From contig CAVWYD010000003.1 of assembly GCA_963759055.1 (NCBI GenBank), forward strand, positions 1 through 64,000: 64,000 nucleotides of DNA, given 5' to 3'. The first letter of the stretch is position 1, and the number at the start of each line of letters is the position of its first letter. The DNA is from Thiosocius sp963759055. GTDB lineage: Bacteria > Pseudomonadota > Gammaproteobacteria > Chromatiales > Chromatiaceae. Of this stretch, positions 51,977-61,204 are shown one piece after another. Both the position numbers and the translations under genes were made by a program. The notes under the pieces were generated by a model. The model did not search any database, was not told the DNA's origin, and saw only the letters and a program-made list of their open reading frames with translations.

Positions 51977-54529
51977 GTGCACCTCACCATTCGGAGCAAA
52001 CTGATCCTTTTCACCGTCCTGCCGGTCGTCGCGGTTTTCTCCGTGTTGTTCTGGCTCGGCATATCGCATGTTCGGGAGCACCTGAGTTCCAATGCACAAA
52101 GCTGGCTGATGGAACATGCGCATCACCAGGCTTCACGACTTGCGCTAGTCCTGTCGCAGGTACCCTTACTCGCCCAGAGTCTTGGCGATCTGGTCCTGGC
52201 CGAACCCGGTCAGTCGCAAACAATCATGTACGCACACCTGATCGACGGCCTGCGCCGCACCCCTATCGCACAAACCGCCGCCATTGCTTACGGGCAACCG
52301 GAGCGCGGGGCCATAATGCACCGTGGCGAACCGGCAGGCCGGGCGTTGGACTCAGGAGGCGAGCCCGCGCCGGCGCGAGCGGCCGGCTGGCAGCTTGACG
52401 AGAACCGGCTGCGATTCAGCCGACCGATCTACCGCCAGGGAAACCGCATCGGCGATACCTGGGTGGAACTGGCGGTGGCCGACATCTATGCAGAAATGGC
52501 GCGTCAGCAGAACCCCGCCGTATCACTGTTTCTGAGCCGTGATGACGGCAAACTGGTGCCTCCCGAGGGGACACCTCCTGAGATAACCCAGTTGGCGCCG
52601 AAAATCCCTCTCGACACACCTGCAAACCAGCTTTTGTCAATCAGTGGCGAAGAGGGACACGAATCCGGTTATTGGCTCGTCAGCGCTGAACTGCCCGGAT
52701 TTGCATGGCGAATCACTGCGGTTACGCCAACCGCGACGGCGCTGGAGCCTGCGCGCCGCGAGACCACATTGGTCGCGGTGGCCCTGCTGCTGTCCCTGCT
52801 CGCAATCGTTGCCAGCATCGGGGCCGTGGCCCGACGGATCACGCAGCCGCTCGAAACCTTGAGCGCCAGCGTGCGTCAGATCGCCCAGGGCGACTTCGCG
52901 GTCACCCCTCAGGTGACATCGACCGATGAACTGGGCGAACTCGCGGTCGCGATCCGTCGCATGGGGCGACACATCGCAGATCGCGAAAACCAGCTTCAAA
53001 GCGCCTACCAGGTACTGGAACAACGTGTCGCTCAACGCACGTCTGCGCTGCAGGACAGCAATGCACGTCTGCTGCGCCAGATCGAGGAAACAGGCAAGAC
53101 CGAGGAGGCGCTGCGCCTGGCAAACGAAAAAGCGCTGCAGGCCAACCGCGCAAAATCGGAATTCCTTTCAAACATGAGCCATGAACTGCGCACGCCCCTG
53201 CATGGCGTATTGGGTTATGCACAGATCCTGCGACGCGACCCGGAGACCAACCCCGACCGGAAGGAGAACCTCGAGGCCATCGAGCGCTGCGGGCAACACC
53301 TGCTCAACCTGATCAACGACATCCTCGACCTTACAAAGATCGAAGCTGGCCAGATGAAGCTGGATTTCCAGGCCGCCGACCTCAGGCAACTTTGCGAGGA
53401 CGTACGCCTGATCGTGGCCCAGCGTGCGCAGAGCAAAGGGCTGAAGCTGCATATGATACTGGCCCCCGATCTGCCGGCCGCCATCATCACGGACGTGGTG
53501 AAACTCAAACAGATCCTGCTCAACCTCTTGGGCAATGCGGTCAAGTTCACCGAACACGGCTCAGTCACGCTGTACGCAGAATTGACACCGGAAGGCCGGC
53601 TGAACTTCGAGGTCACAGATACCGGCGTCGGGATCCCCGCGGACAAGATAGGCGCTATCTTCGATCCCTTTCACCAGGCCAGAGAGGGTCAGGCAATCGA
53701 CGGCGCGGGCCTGGGCCTGGCGATCAATGAAAGGCTCATCAGACTGCTGGGCGGCGAGTCTTTCAAGGTCGAAAGCGAGCCTGGCCAAGGCAGCCATTTT
53801 CGCTTCGAGATACCCTACCAGCCTGCCACCGTGGACCAGCTGGAAGACCCTGCTTCCGATACACACAGGCAGCCGGGGAAACGACGACTCGCCCCCGGCA
53901 TGCACTGCTCGGTGCTGGTGGTGGATAAACTGACCGAAAACCGCGACGTACTCGCCACGCTGCTGCGAATCGCCGATTGCGAGGTCGAGTCTGTTGAGGA
54001 CCCGAGGGCGGCGACCCGGCGGCTGGCAGAAACGGCCTTCGACGTGGTTTTGATCGACCTGCGCAGACCCGCCGAGGAGGCCGATGCAACCCTGCTTGCA
54101 ATGCGCAACGCTGCCGTTCTGGGCACCCCGAAACTGATCGCAGTGAGTGCCAGCGTGTTCCCGGACGCCGGCACAAAGGCCATGCACGCGGGATACGACG
54201 GCTTCCTGGCCAAGCCGTTTAGCGACGAACAATTGCTGGACCTGATCGGCGAACTGCTCGACATTCGCTTCGAGGCCTGGCCGGCGCAACATCAGACCCC
54301 CGTCGACACCCAGCCGGAGTGGCCGGCAGACCTCGCGACCGAGACCAAGCGACGAATCCGTGCCGCAATCGATCTTGGCGACGTGGCCAGCCTTTTCCAG
54401 CTCGCTGAAGAGCTGGCTGCAAATCCGAATGCACCTCATGCCGATGCCGAAAGCCTGGCCCTGATGGCACGTCTGTTCGATTTCGACGGGCTGCGCAAGC
54501 TGTCCGATCGTCTCCCGGCAACGTCTTGA
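51977..54529 (+). CDS. hybrid sensor histidine kinase with degenerate receiver
   Basis: An 850-residue inner-membrane sensor. TM1 (about 8-28) and TM2 (about 255-278) bound a periplasmic sensing domain. HAMP (about 278-332), a coiled coil, HisKA with NMSHELRTPLHGVLGYAQIL (His402) and HATPase with LLGNAVKFTEHG, DTGVGIPADKIG and GAGLGLAINERLIRLLGG follow. A receiver (about 646-765) keeps the phosphoacceptor Asp694 (VLIDLRRP) and Lys (AKPFS), but the acidic pair is Asp650-Lys651 (VVDKLTENRD) instead of Asp-Asp, so metal binding may be weak. Start GTG at 51977 gives VHLTIRSKLILFTVLPVV. A DUF-like acidic C-terminus ends it. It precedes the sigma-54 activator by 115 bp. Confidence 0.9.
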   Translation: MHLTIRSKLILFTVLPVVAVFSVLFWLGISHVREHLSSNAQSWLMEHAHHQASRLALVLSQVPLLAQSLGDLVLAEPGQSQTIMYAHLIDGLRRTPIAQTAAIAYGQPERGAIMHRGEPAGRALDSGGEPAPARAAGWQLDENRLRFSRPIYRQGNRIGDTWVELAVADIYAEMARQQNPAVSLFLSRDDGKLVPPEGTPPEITQLAPKIPLDTPANQLLSISGEEGHESGYWLVSAELPGFAWRITAVTPTATALEPARRETTLVAVALLLSLLAIVASIGAVARRITQPLETLSASVRQIAQGDFAVTPQVTSTDELGELAVAIRRMGRHIADRENQLQSAYQVLEQRVAQRTSALQDSNARLLRQIEETGKTEEALRLANEKALQANRAKSEFLSNMSHELRTPLHGVLGYAQILRRDPETNPDRKENLEAIERCGQHLLNLINDILDLTKIEAGQMKLDFQAADLRQLCEDVRLIVAQRAQSKGLKLHMILAPDLPAAIITDVVKLKQILLNLLGNAVKFTEHGSVTLYAELTPEGRLNFEVTDTGVGIPADKIGAIFDPFHQAREGQAIDGAGLGLAINERLIRLLGGESFKVESEPGQGSHFRFEIPYQPATVDQLEDPASDTHRQPGKRRLAPGMHCSVLVVDKLTENRDVLATLLRIADCEVESVEDPRAATRRLAETAFDVVLIDLRRPAEEADATLLAMRNAAVLGTPKLIAVSASVFPDAGTKAMHAGYDGFLAKPFSDEQLLDLIGELLDIRFEAWPAQHQTPVDTQPEWPADLATETKRRIRAAIDLGDVASLFQLAEELAANPNAPHADAESLALMARLFDFDGLRKLSDRLPATS

Positions 54530-54644
54530 GGCCAGGCGGCTGCATGACAGTCGTTGGGCTTGTGGGCTGGCTATGGGTTACCGAACTTCCCGCATGGCCC
54601 AGTAGGTCCTATGATGCGCTGAATCGTGGTCTGGCCGTATTCAA

Positions 54645-56519
54645 TTGAAACCACCGCAAGCGAACCACAGCACTATTCTGCTGGTCGACGACAACCCGAC
54701 CAACCTGCAGCTCCTGTTTGGCACGCTGAAAGGGCTGGGGCACAAGCTGCTCGTCGCCAAGAGCGGCGAGGACGCACTGAAGGTTGCCCAATGGGCCCGA
54801 CCCGACCTCATCCTGCTCGACATCATGATGTCCGGTATCGACGGGTTCGAGACCTGCGCAAGACTGAAGGAAAACCCGCAAACGCAGGAAATTGCGGTCA
54901 TCTTTCTTTCTGCGCTCGATGACACCGAAGACAAGATCAGGGGCCTGTCGATGGGAGCCGTCGACTACATCGCCAAACCCTTTCAGGCCGAGGAGGTGAT
55001 TGCCCGCGTAGAGACCCACCTCACCATCGCACGCCTGCGCACCGAGCTCGCGGAACGCAACCGCCAGCTGGAGGCTGCCAACCAGCCGATTCTCGATTCG
55101 GTAGGCGACGGCATCTACGGCCTCGACCTCGAAGGCAACATCACCTTTGCCAATCCGGCAGCCATGGATTTGACGGGATTTCCCAAAGGCGAGTTGATTG
55201 GCCAGTCGGTACACGACTTGCACATGTACGCGCGCTGGGATGGCAGCCCCTACCATTTCATCGAGACGGGCATCTATCAGACGTTGAAACAGGGCGTTGC
55301 CAAGGAAAGCGACAGCGATGTCTTCTGGCGTCAATCGGGAGATCATTTCGCGGTCAGCTGGACCTGCACCCCTATAAAACGCGCGGACGAGGTGCAGGGT
55401 GCCGTGCTGGCGTTTCGGGATATCACCCAGCGCAAGCGCCAGGAGCACGCCTTGCGTGACGCCATGGCAGAGGTTGAAAGCCTGCGCGACCGCCTGCAGG
55501 CGGAGAACGCGTATCTCCAGGCCGAGGTCAAAACCGAAGGTCGTTTCGACAGCATCGTCGGCGAGAGCGCGGCTCTCAGGGCGGTGCTCGACCAGATAGA
55601 CCAAGTCGCCCCGACCAACAGCTCCGTACTCATCATCGGCGAGTCCGGCACCGGGAAAGAGGCGCTTGCGCGGGCGATTCACGAACTCAGCCCCCGGCGC
55701 GACAGACCGTTGATCAAGGTCAACTGTGGCGCCATCACCCCGACGTTGATCGAAAGCGAGCTGTTCGGGCACGAGAAAGGGGCATACACGGGTGCCAACA
55801 AGCAGCGTCAGGGCCACTTCGAGCTTGCCGACGGCGGCACCATATTTCTTGATGAGATCGGCGAACTTCCTCTGGATGCGCAGGTGAAACTGCTACGCGT
55901 CCTGCAGGAGCATGAAATAAGCAGGCTGGGCTCGGAAACCGCGATCAAGGTCGATGTGCGGATGATTGCCGCGACCAACCGTGATCTGGTCGAGATGGTG
56001 GAAAATGGTTCCTTCCGTATGGACCTGTTCTACCGCCTGAACGTCTTCCCGCTCACCGTGCCTCCCCTGCGCGAGCGCAGCGAGGACATTCCGCTTCTGG
56101 TCAACAAGTTTCTGTCAGATCAGGCACGCGCCCAGGGTAAGACCTTCAGCCGCATCTCAGAAGACGGCATGCGCCTGCTGATGGCCTACCACTGGCCCGG
56201 CAATATTCGCGAACTGCAAAACGTCATCGAACGGGCAGCCATACTGGCCCGTGACAAGGTGGTCCCGATCGCGCCGCACCTGGTCAATTCCGGAATCAGT
56301 TCCAGCGCGGAAGCTGCGCAACCGCCCTCCCACACGGAGAACCCGGTGATGGAGGAATTCGCGCCCTTGGCCGAGAACGAGGCCCGGTACATCCGCCGTG
56401 TGCTCGAGCACACGGGCTGGGCGGTCGCCGGTAAAGGTGGGGCGGCGGAGATACTCGATCTACCGGCCAGTACGCTGAGATCGCGCATGAAAAAGCTGGG
56501 AATCGAGCGCACCGGCTGA
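54645..56519 (+). CDS. sigma-54-dependent response regulator (REC-PAS-AAA+-Fis)
   Basis: A 624-residue activator. The receiver (about 6-120) has DDNPTNLQLL and phosphoacceptor Asp59 in LLDIMMSG. A PAS domain (about 145-265) begins QPILDSVGDGIYGLDLEGNI. The AAA+ domain (about 300-530) has Walker A GESGTGKE at 332-339, GAYTGA at 379-384 for sigma-54 contact, and GGTIFLDEIGELPLD. A Fis-type HTH ends it (GGAAEILDLPASTLRSRMKK). The start appears to be TTG at 54645, as no ATG or GTG gives a full receiver. It sits after the kinase and is its likely partner. A PAS between REC and AAA+ is uncommon. Confidence 0.9.
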   Translation: MKPPQANHSTILLVDDNPTNLQLLFGTLKGLGHKLLVAKSGEDALKVAQWARPDLILLDIMMSGIDGFETCARLKENPQTQEIAVIFLSALDDTEDKIRGLSMGAVDYIAKPFQAEEVIARVETHLTIARLRTELAERNRQLEAANQPILDSVGDGIYGLDLEGNITFANPAAMDLTGFPKGELIGQSVHDLHMYARWDGSPYHFIETGIYQTLKQGVAKESDSDVFWRQSGDHFAVSWTCTPIKRADEVQGAVLAFRDITQRKRQEHALRDAMAEVESLRDRLQAENAYLQAEVKTEGRFDSIVGESAALRAVLDQIDQVAPTNSSVLIIGESGTGKEALARAIHELSPRRDRPLIKVNCGAITPTLIESELFGHEKGAYTGANKQRQGHFELADGGTIFLDEIGELPLDAQVKLLRVLQEHEISRLGSETAIKVDVRMIAATNRDLVEMVENGSFRMDLFYRLNVFPLTVPPLRERSEDIPLLVNKFLSDQARAQGKTFSRISEDGMRLLMAYHWPGNIRELQNVIERAAILARDKVVPIAPHLVNSGISSSAEAAQPPSHTENPVMEEFAPLAENEARYIRRVLEHTGWAVAGKGGAAEILDLPASTLRSRMKKLGIERTG

Positions 56520-56645
56520 CCTGCACCGTGCGCAGCAGCTGCCAAAGGCCGCAGGCCGTGGCCCCGCCCCCCGATTCCAGCGGTTAGCAATGCGGGCATT
56601 CCGAGCTAGAATGAGAGGTCCCGCATCGCAGCAAGGGAGTTTGAC

Positions 56646-57743
56646 ATGATCCAGAAAAAGCAGTTCGCCGGCGGCCTCCTGGGCCTCGTTGTCTCGATCA
56701 CTCTGCAGGCGGCATCGGCAACGACCGAAGCGTCGGCAACATCTTGGCTCATGAGTGAGGCGGAGCTTGCCACCCACAGGGCAACCATGGCGGCACTCGA
56801 GGGTCAGGCGCGCGAAGACTATCGCAACGCACAGTATGAGCAACTGAAGAGACGCGCCCTCGAGCGCGGATTCAGCCTGCCCGCCGACCCACCCTGGGCC
56901 ACGGCAGCAGCGAGCCCGGAGCCGGCAAACCCCTCAACGGCAGCCACTGCGACCGAGACGGATGCCGCGGCGGAGACCGCAGCACGCCATGCCGAGATGC
57001 GGAATAAACTGCAGGCGCGCCGTGAGGCACTGCAGAAAGATTCAGAGGCCAACCTGGAGCGCCTGCAGCAGGCCGCAAACGCGCAGCAACAGCAGGTCGA
57101 GGCACAGCTGCAGGACATGGGCAAGGAAGTCGCCGGGCGCGAGTCCGCCGCTGACCTGCCATCAGCACCAACGCCAATCGCTGCACCGGCCACGTCGATG
57201 CCCGAGCCCACACCTGGCCCGGAGACGCTAACGGCGACTCCGCCGGTGGAGACTCCGGCGCCACTGGCATACCCGCCGACACCACCGGCCCCACCGGCTT
57301 CCGCCAACTTGGTTGACATGGGGCAGGCGCCACTGTTCGCGCCTGTAGAACAGGCCACCCCAGTCATGCCATCGCCCGATATCTCCATGCCCGAGACGCC
57401 ATCACCCGTGATGCCGCCGCCAGAGCAGAACGCCGCATCCGTCGAGCGGCAGTCCGAGCTGGGTTCGGTTACCCCCCCTTATGGCGACGCGGATGCGATG
57501 ACCGCTTATCGCAACAGCATGCGCACGCGCTTTGATGAGCGCATGAAAGAGCGCCAGGCGCAGATGGAGGAGAAAGCCAGACGCCAGCGCGAGCAGCACG
57601 AGGCCGCTATGGAACAAAATCGTGCCCGGCGCGCCAACAGACACCCACACCCGCCCTACCCCTATCCCGCTGCCCCGCCGTCATACGGGCCCCGCTACCC
57701 GGCCGCCTATCCCGGTTACCGCACGCCATACTGGCAGCAGTAA
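56646..57743 (+). CDS. secreted Pro/Ala/Gln-rich protein of unknown function
   Basis: A 365-residue protein with a signal peptide (about 1-25). After it comes SWLMSEAELATHRATMAALE with GQAREDYRNAQYEQLKRRAL, a pattern found in small periplasmic proteins of sulfur oxidisers and other gammaproteobacteria. The middle is Ala/Gln-rich and coiled-coil-prone (LQQAANAQQQQVEAQLQDMG), then a long Pro-rich linker, a second charged helix (RTRFDERMKERQAQMEEKAR) and a Pro/Tyr-rich end. Function unknown. GGGAG precedes the ATG. Confidence 0.75.
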   Translation: MIQKKQFAGGLLGLVVSITLQAASATTEASATSWLMSEAELATHRATMAALEGQAREDYRNAQYEQLKRRALERGFSLPADPPWATAAASPEPANPSTAATATETDAAAETAARHAEMRNKLQARREALQKDSEANLERLQQAANAQQQQVEAQLQDMGKEVAGRESAADLPSAPTPIAAPATSMPEPTPGPETLTATPPVETPAPLAYPPTPPAPPASANLVDMGQAPLFAPVEQATPVMPSPDISMPETPSPVMPPPEQNAASVERQSELGSVTPPYGDADAMTAYRNSMRTRFDERMKERQAQMEEKARRQREQHEAAMEQNRARRANRHPHPPYPYPAAPPSYGPRYPAAYPGYRTPYWQQ

Positions 57744-57799
57744 GCCGCTGGCGAGGGTCATGAGCTGACCCGCGCCGGCGTGCCCGGCATTGCTGAGTG

Positions 57800-58621
57800 T
57801 CAATGTCGCTGGCCGCGCGCCTCACGGATACGCTCGTAGGCCTGGCGAATCTCATGGGTCTTTTGCGTCGCGAGTTTCATCATCTCCTCAGGCAGACCTT
57901 TGGAGACCAGCTTGTCCGGATGATGCTGGCTGAGCAGACGCCGATAGGCGCGCTTGACCTCGGCATCAGTGGCCTTCGCATCCACGCCCAGCACCTGGTA
58001 GGCCCCCTGCAGACTCGGACGCCCGGATGGCGCCGCCCGACGTGAACCCGAATCACCTTCGCCCGCGCCAAAGCCGCGCTCCATGCGCACCATGCGTTCA
58101 AGACGACGATAATCGAGTTCGGAAACACCGACAAGACTGCAGATGTGGCGCAGCATCCGGTCCTCCGTCGGATCGAGGCGACCGTCGGCATAGGCGGCTT
58201 GCAGCTGGATCTCTATGAACATGCCGATCAGGGTGCTACGACCATGGCATTCGCGGCGAAACTGCTCGAGCACGGCGTCCAAATCGAAGCCTGCCGATTT
58301 CCCCTCCCGGAAAAGACTGATGGCTGCCTTGCGCATGGCCGCGTCCAACGACATCTGGGACATGACCGCCTCCGCGATCCGGATTTCCTCATCGGCGACC
58401 CGCCCATCGGCCTTGGCAACGCTACCCATCACAGAAAAGGTGGTGGTGAAGAATGCAGTCTGGACACGTTCACGGTCGCCGGCCTCGAACAGCATGTCCT
58501 CCGGCAGGGCGTTCAGACCTCTATCGAAGTTGTGCCCCAGCGCCGCACCCAGCACGGCCCCGAGCGGCCCGCCCAGCATGAACCCGAAGGCGCCACCAAC
58601 CAGTTTTCCCCACCAGCTCAA
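57800..58621 (-). CDS. djlA: membrane-anchored DnaJ-like co-chaperone DjlA
   Basis: A 273-residue protein: N-terminal Gly-rich TM segment (about 8-30, GGAFGFMLGGPLGAVLGAAL), a TerB-like helical domain (about 50-165, with VAKADGRVADEEIRIAEAVM and AYADGRLDPTEDRML), and a C-terminal J domain with HPD in LLSQHHPDKLVSKG. DjlA stimulates DnaK at the membrane. Confidence 0.93.
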   Translation of the reverse strand: MSWWGKLVGGAFGFMLGGPLGAVLGAALGHNFDRGLNALPEDMLFEAGDRERVQTAFFTTTFSVMGSVAKADGRVADEEIRIAEAVMSQMSLDAAMRKAAISLFREGKSAGFDLDAVLEQFRRECHGRSTLIGMFIEIQLQAAYADGRLDPTEDRMLRHICSLVGVSELDYRRLERMVRMERGFGAGEGDSGSRRAAPSGRPSLQGAYQVLGVDAKATDAEVKRAYRRLLSQHHPDKLVSKGLPEEMMKLATQKTHEIRQAYERIREARGQRH

Positions 58622-58683
58622 ATCGATTTCTCCATCAAGGCGCTTGGCTTGTGTCTAGCATTGCACACGCAAATAACGTCTCG

Positions 58684-59349
58684 CTACTTGCCATGAAGGT
58701 ATTCCTCGTCGCGAAAGGATCCGACCCAGTGCGGTTTGAAACCGACCATGATCGAGATCAGCCAGCCGTTCAGCACCGCCTCAGGAAAAAACATCAGGGG
58801 CAGGAAAAGCAGGTAACTGTCGCTCAGCTTCTGCATTGAATAGGCCTCCGCGGACAGCAGCAGGCCCGTTGCGACGAACGCGGTGATTACTGAAACGAGA
58901 CCACCAGCCAGAAAAGCGTTGATAAACACATAGATGAAATAGTGTTTCGGCAGATAGGCGCGCGCCAGCCCGAGGATCAACTGGGTCAGGCCTGCCGGCA
59001 ATACGATGAAAACCAGTGCCGACGGTACCAGCCCCGCCCAGTCGTTCAGGCCGACGATGGTCGCTGCAAAAAGCGCTAGACTTCCAGCGATGATCGCCAA
59101 TGACCAACCGAACATCAGGGTCAGCGCGACCATACCCGAAAGGTGCCAGGCAAACCCGGGCTGTACCTCGGTACGCAGTGTCCACATGAGCAACACGCAG
59201 ACGACGGCACCCAGGAAGACGTTCAGCTGAACATTGTCGGCCAGGCGCTTCCAGTCCGCCCAGCGCAGGGCCCGGCTCAGCAGCCAGGCGTAAAGCGCGG
59301 CGAACGACCAGAGCCAGGAAGTCGGAAAGAGTTCCCCGGAAAATTCCAT
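58684..59349 (-). CDS. CbiM-like energy-coupling factor permease
   Basis: A 221-residue membrane protein with about six TM helices. It resembles the CbiM/ECF substrate-binding family in WHLSGMVALTLMFGWSLAII, NDWAGLVPSALVFIVLPAGL and HYFIYVFINAFLAGGLVSVI. CbiM proteins bind Co or Ni ions through an N-terminal His; here the N-terminus is MEFSGELFPTSWLW without that His, so the ligand may differ. The ATG at 59349 is chosen over a frame reading the antisense of the next gene. No ABC ATPase partner is nearby. Confidence 0.75.
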   Translation of the reverse strand: MEFSGELFPTSWLWSFAALYAWLLSRALRWADWKRLADNVQLNVFLGAVVCVLLMWTLRTEVQPGFAWHLSGMVALTLMFGWSLAIIAGSLALFAATIVGLNDWAGLVPSALVFIVLPAGLTQLILGLARAYLPKHYFIYVFINAFLAGGLVSVITAFVATGLLLSAEAYSMQKLSDSYLLFLPLMFFPEAVLNGWLISIMVGFKPHWVGSFRDEEYLHGK

Positions 59350-59386
59350 AGATTCGACTGCGGCACCAAAGCTTGGAGTGTAACCG

Positions 59387-60430
59387 ATGCAATACCGCCC
59401 CCTGTCCAACACCGGTCTTAACGTCAGTGCACTGTGCCTGGGGACCATGACCTTCGGCGAGCAGAACTCCGAGCAGGAGGCCTTCGAACAACTCGACATG
59501 GCCCTCGACAGCGGGGTCAATTTCATCGACACCGCAGAGATGTACGCCATTCCGCCGCGTGCAGAGACCATGGGCAGCACGGAGCGCATCATCGGAAACT
59601 GGCTGAAACAGCGCGGCTGCCGCGACCGGGTCATCATCGCGACCAAGGTCGCCGGCCCCGGCCGCGACTGGCTGCCGTACATACGCGGCGGCAACAATCA
59701 GCTGGACCGCGGCAACATTCTCGCCGCAGTCGAGGACAGTTTGCGCCGCCTGCAGACCGACGTCATCGATCTCTATCAGTTGCACTGGCCGGCGCGGCAG
59801 ACCAATTGTTTCGGCCAACTCGGCTATGCGCATAAAGATGACGATGAGGGGGTCCCGCTGCTGGAGACCCTGCGGGCACTCGGCGAACTGGTCGAACAAG
59901 GCAAGATTCGTTTCGTCGGCGTATCCAATGAGACACCCTGGGGCCTGATGCGCTATCTGGGCCTGGCCGAGTCGTTCGGCCTGCCGCGCATGGTCTCGAT
60001 CCAGAACCCCTACAGCCTGCTCAACCGCAGCTATGAGATCGGTCTGGCCGAAATCGGTCACCGTGAGCAGGTCGGTTTGCTCGCCTACTCTCCACTCGGA
60101 TTCGGCGTACTCTCTGGCAAGTACCTGGCTGCGTCGCAGCCCGCCGGTGCCCGCCTCACCCTTTACCCGCATTACGATCGCTATTCAAACGCTCAGGCAC
60201 AGAGTGCGACCCGCGAATATGTCGCGCTCGCACGTGATCACGGCCTGGACCCGGCGCAGATGGCGCTTGCCTTTGTCACCAGCCGCCCATTCGTCGCCAG
60301 CAACATCATCGGTGCGACAACAAATGCGCAACTGCGGGCCAATCTCGCCAGCATCGATATTGAGCTGGGCGAGCGGCTGTTGGCCGATATCGAGGCGATC
60401 CATCAGCGCCATCCGAACCCAAGCCCCTGA
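59387..60430 (+). CDS. aldo/keto reductase (Tas-like)
   Basis: A 347-residue NADPH-dependent oxidoreductase of the aldo-keto reductase fold, closest to E. coli Tas. It has the start MQYRPLSNTGLNVSALCLGT, the catalytic Asp/Tyr in FIDTAEMYAIPPRAETMGST, the Lys in VIIATKVAGPGRDW, and the long loop DLYQLHWPARQTNCFGQLGY. The cofactor end has SNIIGATTNAQLRANLASID. Substrate unknown. Confidence 0.92.
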   Translation: MQYRPLSNTGLNVSALCLGTMTFGEQNSEQEAFEQLDMALDSGVNFIDTAEMYAIPPRAETMGSTERIIGNWLKQRGCRDRVIIATKVAGPGRDWLPYIRGGNNQLDRGNILAAVEDSLRRLQTDVIDLYQLHWPARQTNCFGQLGYAHKDDDEGVPLLETLRALGELVEQGKIRFVGVSNETPWGLMRYLGLAESFGLPRMVSIQNPYSLLNRSYEIGLAEIGHREQVGLLAYSPLGFGVLSGKYLAASQPAGARLTLYPHYDRYSNAQAQSATREYVALARDHGLDPAQMALAFVTSRPFVASNIIGATTNAQLRANLASIDIELGERLLADIEAIHQRHPNPSP

Positions 60431-60585
60431 GATCCGCAGAAGCAAAGCGGTGACCGCAGCGGTCTACTCGGGCGCCGGGCTCAAGCCGGCCTCCCCAGAG
60501 CCGATACCGTAACTGAACGGCCGAACATAGAGACAGCACGCAAACCATGCGGAATGTCCCTCCAATGCGGTCCGGGAGGCAAACG

Positions 60586-60795
60586 ATGATCAGGCACTAT
60601 GACATGACGACCGGCGAAGAGGTCGCGGAAGAAATCCAGGACGGCTCAACGCAATCGGTGCAGCTGGTTGCCGAAACAATATCGCCGCGACTCATGACCG
60701 TGAAGGAGGACGCTGCCCTGCAGGCACGCGACACCCATCTCCCCGCGGACATAGCAACCCTGCCCGTGCAGACTATCCTGGCAAAATGGTCGTGA
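60586..60795 (+). CDS. small hypothetical protein
   Basis: A 69-residue acidic protein, MIRHYDMTTGEEVAEEIQDG onward, without TM or signal. GGGAGG lies 6 bp upstream of the ATG, which supports translation. No family was recognised. It faces the Rieske gene tail to tail. Confidence 0.6.
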   Translation: MIRHYDMTTGEEVAEEIQDGSTQSVQLVAETISPRLMTVKEDAALQARDTHLPADIATLPVQTILAKWS

Positions 60796-60840
60796 CATCC
60801 GCAGCAGCACACACCGAACTGCCACGATTCCCGGCGCAGG

Positions 60841-61204
60841 TCATCCCGGTACAGGCAAGGTGACCTGTACCCGGCCATCGACGACCTCGAGTTCCAGGCC
60901 CTCCAGCGAAGCGCCCACACAGGGGCCACGCAGACAATAACCATCCTCCGGCCTGAACAAGGCGCCGTGAAGGGCACACTCGATGAAACTGTTTTCCAGG
61001 TCCAGAAACTGATCCGGTAGCCATTCCAATGGCGCCCCGGTGTGCGGGCACCGATTGCGATAGGCCGCCAGAACCCCCTCTTTGCGCACCACGAACAGGC
61101 GCACACTCTCCTGTTCACCACATATCCAGTTCGAAGCCCCGACTTCCCGGGTCCGTAAGTTCGCTCAGCGCACAGAGGTCGTGGCGCTGCCGGCCCCCGC
61201 TCAC
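60841..61204 (-). pseudogene. Rieske [2Fe-2S] protein, one-base frameshift
   Basis: A small stand-alone Rieske ferredoxin. The main frame shows both cluster motifs, RNRCPHTGAPLEWLP and ECALHGALFRPEDGYC, and ends VTLPVPG. The first frame starts at a GTG (61204) that overlaps the stop of the coiled-coil gene and reads RHDLCALSELTDPGSRGFEL; it must shift by one base at about 61,118-61,123 to join GEQESVRLFVVRKEGVLAAY. Length is 121 codons plus one base. Such proteins carry electrons for oxygenases or nitrite reductases; partner unknown. Confidence 0.8.
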
